NCBI GenBank assembly: GCA_017958935.1
Contig: JAGDBR010000168.1
Coordinates: 1 to 5,187 of the forward strand
DNA from: Lachnospiraceae bacterium
Lineage (GTDB): Bacteria > Bacillota_A > Clostridia > Lachnospirales > Lachnospiraceae
Direction: 5' to 3'
DNA length: 5,187 nt
Position numbers and translations under genes: made by a program. How positions within the stretch are numbered: the first letter of the stretch is position 1; every line of letters begins with the position of its first letter. The notes below the pieces were generated by a model, which saw only the letters and a list, made by a program, of their open reading frames with translations, was not told the DNA's origin and did no database searches. Below, one piece after another: positions 1-5,187 of this stretch.

Positions 1-1187
1 ACGACGACGTTGCCGGACAGGCAGTTCTCGTTTCCGCCGTTGACCTTCCGCATGAATTCAATGCCGGAAAGCACGCCGTCGGCATCCTCGCCCGGGACGC
101 CTAGTCGTCCGCCGCTCTGCAGGCCGACTGCGACGAAGAAGGCCTTATAGCCCTCGCCGCGGAGCTGCTGAATAGTGACGTCTTTCCCGACTTCGACATT
201 GCACCTGAATTCGACGCCCATCTTCCGCAGGATCTCGATCTCGCCGTTGACGACGTCCCGCTCCAGACGGAAGTTCGGAAGCCCCGTCGTCAGCATGCCG
301 CCCGGCACCGGCGCCTTGTCGAACACCGTGACGGGATAGCCTTCCTTCCTGAGGTAATAGGCTGCGGAAAGGCCGGCGGGACCGGCGCCGATGACCGCCA
401 TCGGGTATTCGTCCCACTGTTTGCCGTCCATGTTGTCGCAGACCGGCACGAATTTGTCGAGGTTCTTCAGTTCCCACTGGCACAGGAATTTCTTGATGTC
501 GTCGATTGCGACCGGCTCGTCGATGAGCCCGCGTGTGCAGCGGCCTTCGCACCGCTTGTTGCAGACGTCGCCGCAGACGGCCGGGAACGGATTGTCCTGG
601 CGGATCAGCGCGACCGCTTCTTCGTAGCGGCCTTCCTTCGCCATCTGGACGTAGCCCTGTACGGCAATGTGCGCGGGGCAGGCCGTCTTGCACGGCGCCG
701 TGCCGGTGTCGTAGCAGTTGACCTTGTTGTGATCACGGTAATCCGGATCCCACTTGTCCTCGCCCCAGACGTTGTCATCCGGCAGGTCGTGCATCGGATA
801 ACGCACGCGGCTTCCGTCAGCCTTGCAAAGCTTCTGTCCGAGCTTCGCTGCACCCGCGGGACACACTTCGACGCACTTGCCGCACGCGACGCACTTATCC
901 TTGTCGACGTGCGCGCGGTAAGCGGAACGCGACATGTTCGGCGTATTGAACAGCTGCGAGGTCCGAAGGCCGTAGCAGCTTCCCGGCGAGCAGTTGCAGA
1001 TGCCGACGATGCGGTCCGGGCCGTCCAGATTCGTGATCTGATGCACGTAGCCCTTGCGCTCCGCACGTTCGATGATCTCGATCGCTTCTTCGCGTGTGAT
1101 ATAATGCGCGTCCTTCCCGCTCTCGACCAGGTATTCCGCAATGTCGCCGACGCCGATGCACATGTAGCCTTCGATGACGCCGACGCC
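1..1187 (-). CDS. Continuation of the iron-sulfur flavoprotein: 4Fe-4S ferredoxin, GltD-like Cys domain and FAD domain (3' end outside window)
   Basis: This is the same frame after the TAG, numbered as one protein from the ATG at 1865. C236 completes the Cys-rich element begun before the TAG. C290, C292 and C297 (CNCSPGSC) precede a classic [4Fe-4S] motif, C325xxC328xxC331xxxC335P. A GltD/NfnB-type N-terminal domain follows: C384, C392, C396 (CKTACPAHIAVQGY), then C431, C435, C439, C443. From 489 an FAD Rossmann fold begins (MAVIGAGPAGLSAAYYL; G493, G495, G498), followed by PGGMLTTGLPNFRLE and GVPGEDADGV; the window ends as the NAD(P)-binding fold should begin (SGNVVV). Such proteins pass electrons between NAD(P)H, FAD and [4Fe-4S] clusters. 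If translated alone, the first ATG would be 1163-1161, without a good ribosome binding site. Domain identity is strong; expression depends on the TAG. Confidence 0.82.
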
Positions 1188-1190
1188 CTA
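1188..1190 (-). other. In-frame TAG inside the iron-sulfur flavoprotein gene (codon 226)
   Basis: The codons around it read CGG ATC CGG GGC TAG GGC GTC GGC, so the protein would be RIRG-X-GVG. The frame before (225 codons) and after (395 codons to the edge) is the same, and both sides belong to one recognisable domain. From memory, relatives carry glutamate here, which would make TAG one G-to-T change from GAG; that needs an alignment. No Shine-Dalgarno is seen before the next in-frame ATG (1163-1161), 24 bases further on. The other gene ends in the window are TGA, TGA and TAA. Confidence 0.85.
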
Positions 1191-1865
1191 GCCCCGGATC
1201 CGCTGCGCCTTGCGGCACGCGCAGACCATCGTGCAGAACTTGTCGTATTTCTGCAGCCAGTGCGAGAGATGCTCGACGGACTCGGACTTCGAGGACGCGT
1301 CGATCGCCTTCTCGACCGGGATGACGTGCATGCCGATGCCCGCGCCGCCGGGCGGGATCAGCTTCGCGGCGAGCTCCAGCGGTTCCTGGGGTGCTAAGTT
1401 GAACATCGTCGCGACCTCGGGGTGGTCGTCCGCGAGCGTCGGATGCTCGACCATGTATTCGCCGGAGCCGACGACCCACTTCGGGACCCAGTACTGGATG
1501 TGCTGGTCCGGATTGTCGCGGTTCTGCTCGAGGATGCCGATCCACAGCAGATGGTCGATCACCTTCTGCGCTTCTTCCTCGGTCATGCCGTTCAGTTCGG
1601 CGAGTTCCTTCGTCGTCTTGCCGGTACGGCGCTTCTTGAAGCTCAGCATGAACTTCACTTCATCCTTCGTCAGCAGCCGGTCGAGGATCCAGAAATCCAT
1701 GTGGTTTTCTTTCATGCCGCCCGGAAGCTTCCTGGGGATGTTGTCGGTGATCATGACCGCCAGTTTTTCGACGAGTTTCTTCTTTTCGGGATCGTCGCAG
1801 TGATGACCGTCGACCGGGTAGTCGCGCTCGTTCACGTGGATCCTTTTATTGACTTCTTCTACCAT
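1188..1865 (-). CDS. N-terminal part of a large iron-sulfur flavoprotein, ending at an in-frame TAG
   Basis: The 225 residues from the ATG at 1865 end at TAG 1190-1188, but I read them as the front of one larger protein whose frame continues to the window edge. Residues about 56-115 form a helix-rich region resembling a winged helix (FWILDRLLTKDEVKFML, then TTKELAELNGMTEEEAQKVI). A proline/glycine-rich stretch (LIPPGGAGIGMHVIPVEKAI) lies at about 169-188. The end enters a Cys-rich domain: C211, C215, C217, R218. In relatives as I recall them, a CxCR element is followed about 18 residues later by another cysteine; here that is C236, beyond the TAG. A 225-residue product would therefore stop inside a metal-binding domain and is unlikely to be functional alone. 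Start and frame are well supported; whether the TAG is read through, mutated or an error is open. Confidence 0.8.
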   Translation of the reverse strand: MVEEVNKRIHVNERDYPVDGHHCDDPEKKKLVEKLAVMITDNIPRKLPGGMKENHMDFWILDRLLTKDEVKFMLSFKKRRTGKTTKELAELNGMTEEEAQKVIDHLLWIGILEQNRDNPDQHIQYWVPKWVVGSGEYMVEHPTLADDHPEVATMFNLAPQEPLELAAKLIPPGGAGIGMHVIPVEKAIDASSKSESVEHLSHWLQKYDKFCTMVCACRKAQRIRG

Positions 1866-1870
1866 GAGGA

Positions 1871-1876
1871 CTCCTT
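1871..1876 (-). promoter_or_regulatory. Ribosome binding site overlapping the reductase stop codon
   Basis: On the minus strand TAAGGAG combines the stop codon of the reductase with an AAGGAG Shine-Dalgarno, five bases before the ATG at 1865-1863. It supports that start and tight co-translation. Confidence 0.8.
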
Positions 1877-3059
1877 ATACGATCGGGATCTTGATCTTCA
1901 TGTCGCTTAACGGATAGGCGGAGCAGGCATGGACGTAATTAAAGTCCTTGTCGGCCGCGCGCCGTCCGTCGTTCTCGGGGCAGACGAAGTATTCGCCCGA
2001 AAGCACCTTCGTCCGGCAGAAGCCGCATTCGCCCGAGCGGCAGTCCGTGAGCAGGATGATGCCCGCGCGTTCGCAGGCCGTGACGAGGCTCTCCGTCGCT
2101 TTCGCCGGGATCACGTCCTCCTGCACACCGCGCAACACCGTCAGCTCGAACGTCTTCCCGGCAAGTTCCTTCGGGAAGCCCTCGAACGCCGTGATGTCCT
2201 TCGTCTGGCCGAAGACCTCGAAACGGACGCGTTTCTTCGGTACGTTCAGTTTGTCGATCTCGCCGCGCAGGAACCGGTACATGGCCTGCGGGCCGCAGAT
2301 GAAGAAACTGCTGTCTTCCGGGCTGTATTTGCGGATGAGGTCCGCGTTCAAAAAGCCCCGCTCGCCCGTCCATTCCGGCGCTTCGCCCGAGATCACGTGC
2401 ACGACGTGCACATGCTCCCCTTCCAGCCGGTCGAGTTCGCCCTTTAAAATGATGTCGTCCGGAGAGACTGAGCCGTACAGGATCGTGAGATCCGCGTCCA
2501 TCGTCCCGTGTGCGATCTCCTTCGCCATCGAAACAAAGGGCGTGATGCCCGTGCCGCCCGCTAAAGCGACGATGTGCTTCGAATCGCGCAGCGGCTCGTA
2601 ACAGAACTGGCCGAGACCCATCGAACCCAGCAGATGGTCGCCGGGCTTCAGCGACTCGTTGACATAGTCGGCAATGAAGCCGTCGCCCTTCGACCTTCGC
2701 ACTGTGATCTCCGCGAACGGATGCTCCGCGCGCGATTCAAACGGCGCCGAAGAAAGTGAATACGGCCGGCATACGATCTTTCCGCCGATCTCAAACGCCA
2801 GGGACACATACTGTCCGGCATAGAAGAACGGCAGTTTCTTTCCGTCCGCACGCTCAAAGCGTACGGTCTTCGCCGTCGGGCTCGCGTCCCGGATCTCTGT
2901 CACGACAAGGTCCAGCGTGCCCGGATGCCACTCTCTCGCGGCGTTTCCGATCGGGTCGTCCTTCACAGGCTTGTCCGACGCCTTTTCAAACGCTTCCAGC
3001 CTTTTTTTCGTCACGCGGGAAGCACCGCCGACGTCCTTTAAGAATCCTTTGATCTTCAT
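1875..3059 (-). CDS. FAD/NAD(P)H oxidoreductase with C-terminal plant-type [2Fe-2S] ferredoxin domain
   Basis: This complete 394-residue reductase should carry electrons between NAD(P)H, FAD and a [2Fe-2S] cluster for a partner enzyme in the cytosol. After a basic N-terminal extension of about 47 residues comes a ferredoxin-reductase FAD barrel with RPYSLSS at 98-104. An NAD(P)-binding domain follows, with GGTGITP at 168-174 and CGP at 255-257. The final domain, from about residue 303, holds C340, C345 and C348 (Cx4Cx2C) and, 31 residues later, C379, the expected four ligands of a plant-type cluster. C360 is an additional cysteine, not predicted to be a ligand. The order FAD, NAD, [2Fe-2S] is that of Hcr- and PaaE-type reductases. 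The ATG overlaps the preceding TGA, and the TAA is nine bases before the next start, so it is firmly inside the operon. NADH versus NADPH preference cannot be read from sequence here. Confidence 0.92.
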   Translation of the reverse strand: MKIKGFLKDVGGASRVTKKRLEAFEKASDKPVKDDPIGNAAREWHPGTLDLVVTEIRDASPTAKTVRFERADGKKLPFFYAGQYVSLAFEIGGKIVCRPYSLSSAPFESRAEHPFAEITVRRSKGDGFIADYVNESLKPGDHLLGSMGLGQFCYEPLRDSKHIVALAGGTGITPFVSMAKEIAHGTMDADLTILYGSVSPDDIILKGELDRLEGEHVHVVHVISGEAPEWTGERGFLNADLIRKYSPEDSSFFICGPQAMYRFLRGEIDKLNVPKKRVRFEVFGQTKDITAFEGFPKELAGKTFELTVLRGVQEDVIPAKATESLVTACERAGIILLTDCRSGECGFCRTKVLSGEYFVCPENDGRRAADKDFNYVHACSAYPLSDMKIKIPIV

Positions 3060-4591
3060 TTCGCGGCCGCCTCCTTTTTCTTGATGTCATCCAGCACGTT
3101 CTTCGCGGCTTTCCGTCCGTTCGTCACGGCCGGTCCCATGCCGTCGCCGGAGATCTGATGGGCGCCGGCAAACTCCAGGCCCTCGATGAACTTCTCTTCC
3201 TCCGCCGTCTGCAGGCGCGCGACGATATGGTCGTCCATCGTATGCGCGTAGCCGTAAATGCTGCCGTTCCAGGCATCGGTGTAATGCGCGATCGTCATCG
3301 GCGTCTCGATCACGATCTCCAGGACGTGGTCGAGCAGGTTGAAGCCGAGATACTCGCTCATGTAATCAATGAGCTGCTTCGCGACCTCATGCTTCACGCG
3401 GTCGTAATCCTCTGCCTTCACGCTCTTCCAGGCGTCGGCCTGCGGCAGCGTCGTGATCGAATAGGAGCATGTGCCTTCCGGCGTCGCGTCCGGATTCGCG
3501 AGGTTGTGGCAGATGCAGGTGATGTAATGGTACGGTCCCAGCCCGCCGAGCTCGCGGTAGCATTCGTCGGTGTCCATCGTCGTGCCGCGGAACACGCTGT
3601 AATCTTTGATGCCGAGTTCTTCGGCCGTCTTGTCGAGGATCATGATGACGGAGAAAGCGGACAGCGAGACGCGTCTGCCGTTCACCATCTTGATCGCCTT
3701 CGCCGGGACTTCCGACAGTGGCTCGATCATCTGCGTGTACACCTTGTTCGGGTAAGAGGCCGAGATGACGTAATCCGCATGGATCTCGTCGCCGCGCGCT
3801 GTCCTTACGCCGTACACTTTCCCATCCTTCACGAGGATCTTTTCCACGTGCTGGCGGTACTCGATCTGTACGCCCATCGCCTCCGCACGCTCCGCCATCT
3901 TCAGGCTCATCTCGTGCGAGAACTTGTGCGGAATGTAGGAGCCGTAGCCGACGTAATCCGCCATCAGGACCGCGTAGATCGTGAACGGCAGCTCCGAGAA
4001 GCCGGAGCCGACGTAGATCCAGTACGGCGCCAGAAGGTCCAGCGCCTTCTGCGGCAGGCCGAACGTATCCAGGACTTCCTTCGTCGAATAGCCGGCCGTC
4101 TTGACGAACGCCTCGTGCTTTAACAGCATCTGCGGCTTGCTCATCGGATGGATCGAAAGTTCATTGACAGAATCGAAGACCGTGTGGCAGAGATTCAGGA
4201 CCTTCAGGACCTTCTCATAGGAGCCCGGCGCGACGGAGTCGACCTCGCGCGCGAACGTCTCGAAGCCCGGGTGCATCGTGATCTCGATGCCCGGGAGAGA
4301 CGCGTGATACGCCTCCGGCACTTTCAGCCAGTCGATGTCGACGCCCATATCGTCGAAGAACTTACCGACCTTCAGGCGGTTGTCCTTCTCGCCGATGCTC
4401 ATCATCTCGTGAAGCGCCGCCTCGATCTCGATGCCGCCGCGCACGAAGCTCGTCGCGATGCCGCCCGGGAGGTTGTGGCGCTCGAGGACCAGGACGTCGA
4501 GGCCCTTGTCCGCGAGCATCAGCGCGGACGACAGGCCTGCCAAAGCCCCGCCGATCACGATCACGTCATAGTGATCTTTGTAGTAACTCAT
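3056..4591 (-). CDS. Phytoene desaturase-like (CrtI-type) NAD(P)/FAD-dependent oxidoreductase
   Basis: This complete 511-residue protein has the usual length and architecture of the CrtI/phytoene-desaturase-like flavoenzymes, which oxidise, reduce or isomerise carbon-carbon double bonds in isoprenoid, lipid or other hydrophobic substrates. An N-terminal FAD Rossmann fold (YDVIVIGGALAGLSSALML, residues 8-26) is followed by E37, expected to hold the ribose, and PGG at 42-44. The C-terminal FAD-closing segment is FAGAHQISGDGMGPAVTNG (about 474-492), followed by a helix. The dinucleotide motif is GxAxxG: A16 replaces the usual second glycine. No signal peptide or membrane segment is evident, so it is probably cytosolic. 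The ATG at 4591 has a strong ribosome binding site; the TGA overlaps the next gene's ATG. The tail KKKEAAAK encodes the next gene's Shine-Dalgarno. Without carotenoid genes nearby, phytoene is not a safe substrate. Family is confident, reaction unknown. Confidence 0.88.
   Translation of the reverse strand: MSYYKDHYDVIVIGGALAGLSSALMLADKGLDVLVLERHNLPGGIATSFVRGGIEIEAALHEMMSIGEKDNRLKVGKFFDDMGVDIDWLKVPEAYHASLPGIEITMHPGFETFAREVDSVAPGSYEKVLKVLNLCHTVFDSVNELSIHPMSKPQMLLKHEAFVKTAGYSTKEVLDTFGLPQKALDLLAPYWIYVGSGFSELPFTIYAVLMADYVGYGSYIPHKFSHEMSLKMAERAEAMGVQIEYRQHVEKILVKDGKVYGVRTARGDEIHADYVISASYPNKVYTQMIEPLSEVPAKAIKMVNGRRVSLSAFSVIMILDKTAEELGIKDYSVFRGTTMDTDECYRELGGLGPYHYITCICHNLANPDATPEGTCSYSITTLPQADAWKSVKAEDYDRVKHEVAKQLIDYMSEYLGFNLLDHVLEIVIETPMTIAHYTDAWNGSIYGYAHTMDDHIVARLQTAEEEKFIEGLEFAGAHQISGDGMGPAVTNGRKAAKNVLDDIKKKEAAAK
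3070..3076 (-). promoter_or_regulatory. Ribosome binding site inside the upstream gene's last codons
   Basis: AAGGAGG on the minus strand sits ten bases before the ATG at 3059-3057, within the codons for the Lys/Ala-rich tail of the CrtI-like protein. With the ATGA stop/start overlap at 3059-3056 it implies translational coupling of the two genes. Confidence 0.85.
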
Positions 4592-4598
4592 CTGGAAT

Positions 4599-4604
4599 TC
4601 CTCC
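4599..4604 (-). promoter_or_regulatory. Ribosome binding site for the CrtI-like gene
   Basis: On the minus strand GGAGGA lies seven bases before the ATG at 4591-4589. This is a near-ideal Shine-Dalgarno match and fixes that start codon. Confidence 0.85.
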
Positions 4605-4617
4605 GGTTATGCGATGC

Positions 4618-4650
4618 GGGGAGGGAGCGGAAAGCTTCCGTCCCCTCCCC
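4618..4650 (-). other. GC-rich intergenic hairpin, not a canonical terminator
   Basis: Bases 4618-4632 and 4636-4650 form a near-perfect inverted repeat of 15-base arms around a 3-base loop. The outer eight pairs are GGGGAGGG with CCCTCCCC and the inner five are CGGAA with TTCCG; in the minus-strand RNA the two positions between them are one G-U wobble and one A-C mismatch. No U-run follows on the minus strand; the sequence goes into the ribosome binding site of the next gene. This argues against simple intrinsic termination and for an RNA-processing, stability or partial-attenuation element between the first two genes. The structure is seen directly; the role is inferred. Confidence 0.6.
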
Positions 4651-4692
4651 CTGTGTTGCCGATCTGATCCGGTTTTCCGAACGATTATCCCG

Positions 4693-5187
4693 TCAGAAGA
4701 ACCGGTCGACCAGTTCTCTCGAATACTCCGCGGTCTCGTCCATGTCGCCGAACGCCATGATCTCGCCTGCGTAGTAGGTGTCGTACTTGCCCTGCATGCC
4801 TTCGACCTTGTCATACCAGCCCGCTTTGTAGTCTTCCGAGAAGACGTGCGGGAAGTAGTAGACCGACCACTCGTTGACGACGTTCGTCGCCGGGTTGTGC
4901 ATGGTCTTCAGATCGTCCAGCACCATCTGGCGGCATTTCTCGTACGGGATCTCGGGCTGGTCCTTATGCTTGCGCAGCGCATAGGTCGTGATGACCTGGT
5001 CCTTCGTGTCACGCCATCTGCGGTAATAGACCATCAGGTGGCCCAGCTTCTCCGGCACCATGTTATCGAATACATAGTAGGAGATCTCGGGATGATCCTC
5101 GGGCCTGGTCTCCACGGCGAGCACGTCGTAGCGCTCATAATCGATCTTGGAGAAGAGGGCCTTTTCATCGTCGCGGGCGTCAAAATA
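4693..5187 (-). CDS. FAD-dependent oxidoreductase, amine-oxidase/CrtI superfamily, C-terminal part (5' end outside window)
   Basis: The reading frame is open from the window edge to a TGA at 4695-4693, giving 164 residues with no start of its own; a GTG at 5124 lies inside the open frame and is unlikely to be the true start. What is visible is the end of a flavoprotein. The mixed substrate-domain segment is rich in aromatic residues (SYYVFDN, HLMVYYRRWRD, WSVYYFPHVF), and the C-terminal motif YYAGEIMAFGDMDETAEYS, followed by a helix ending LVDRFF, resembles the segment that closes over the FAD in flavin amine oxidases and phytoene-desaturase relatives. The N-terminal Rossmann fold is not in the window, so the cofactor is inferred from family resemblance. 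It precedes a second CrtI-like flavoenzyme by 101 bases in the same orientation, so the two probably act in one pathway. Superfamily is fairly certain; substrate is unknown. Confidence 0.75.
   Translation of the reverse strand, partial: YFDARDDEKALFSKIDYERYDVLAVETRPEDHPEISYYVFDNMVPEKLGHLMVYYRRWRDTKDQVITTYALRKHKDQPEIPYEKCRQMVLDDLKTMHNPATNVVNEWSVYYFPHVFSEDYKAGWYDKVEGMQGKYDTYYAGEIMAFGDMDETAEYSRELVDRFF

Noticed and set aside
95..110. Imperfect palindrome GGACG-C-CTAG-T-CGTCC, considered as an operator or attachment site, and its CTAG as a second stop
   Set aside because: It lies inside the coding sequence, where the codon is CTA (Leu) and not TAG, and a short palindrome of this kind is expected by chance.
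145..693. 182-codon minus-strand open frame
   Set aside because: Out of frame with the GltD-like Cys and FAD motifs encoded by the same strand; Arg-rich with no motif.
1188..1190. Selenocysteine encoded by UAG
   Set aside because: The codon does not fall on a position where I expect cysteine, Sec is normally UGA, and no SECIS-like stem was evident just downstream; pyrrolysine, mutation or error are better options.
669..1397. 242-codon plus-strand open frame
   Set aside because: It is antisense to the Cys-rich and ferredoxin domains, with low-complexity Arg/Ala/Asp/Val composition typical of shadow frames.
895..1545. 216-codon minus-strand frame overlapping the TAG, considered as evidence for a frameshift
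   Set aside because: Its product is Arg/Gly-rich and domain-free, while the main frame gives coherent domains on both sides of the TAG, so no frameshift is needed.
3158..4123. 321-codon open frame on the plus strand opposite the CrtI-like gene
   Set aside because: It is the antisense mirror of a conserved GC-rich gene, with an Arg/Val/Asp/His-rich composition and no recognisable domain or good ribosome binding site.
4676..4692. GATAAT on the minus strand just after the first gene's stop, as a possible -10 box
   Set aside because: No acceptable -35 hexamer lies about 17 bases upstream, so an internal promoter is not supported.
4566..4814. Small 82-codon minus-strand frame bridging the first gene boundary
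   Set aside because: It overlaps the end of the first gene and the whole spacer, is Arg/Ser/Thr-rich, and shows no domain.

Overview
The window is a single block of four co-directional genes on the minus strand, read from high to low coordinates. It is GC-rich (high fifties percent by eye), with strong GGAGG-type Shine-Dalgarno sites and intergenic gaps of 101, -4 and 9 bases. Every product is a redox protein built from flavin and/or iron-sulfur domains. Oxygen-sensitive clusters, GltD/Nfn-like flavoproteins and this gene packing suggest an anaerobic, fairly GC-rich bacterium, most plausibly of the Clostridia. That placement is inferred from protein character; no taxonomic marker is present.

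Layout in transcription order: (1) the C-terminal 164 residues of an FAD-dependent amine-oxidase/CrtI-superfamily oxidoreductase, cut by the window edge at 5187; (2) a 101-base spacer with a long GC-rich hairpin and a good ribosome binding site; (3) a complete 511-residue phytoene-desaturase-like (CrtI-type) FAD oxidoreductase; (4) overlapping it by ATGA, a complete 394-residue FAD/NAD(P)H reductase with a C-terminal plant-type [2Fe-2S] domain; (5) nine bases on, a large iron-sulfur flavoprotein running off the window at base 1. This last protein has a helix-turn-helix-like N-terminal region, a Cys-rich domain, a 4Fe-4S ferredoxin motif, a GltD-type Cys-rich domain and the start of a GltD-type FAD domain.

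The most notable observation is that this last gene is interrupted by one in-frame TAG (bases 1188-1190, codon 226). I translated the strand by hand past it: the same frame stays open for 395 more codons to the window edge and encodes the remaining domains in correct order, with no frameshift. The TAG lies inside the Cys-rich domain, between C217 and C236. The three gene ends visible in the window use TGA, TGA and TAA. It may be a recent nonsense mutation, a G-to-T sequence error, a split gene with re-initiation, or a UAG decoded as an amino acid (for example pyrrolysine). The window alone cannot decide.

Together the genes look like an electron-transfer module. A reductase takes hydride from NAD(P)H into FAD and [2Fe-2S], a GltD/NfnB-like flavoprotein carries several [4Fe-4S] clusters, and two CrtI-like flavoenzymes probably act on an organic, perhaps hydrophobic, substrate. 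The side-by-side NfnA-like and NfnB-like architectures raise the possibility of a bifurcating or confurcating complex. The substrate is unknown. No RNA gene, mobile element, CRISPR array or convincing promoter was seen.
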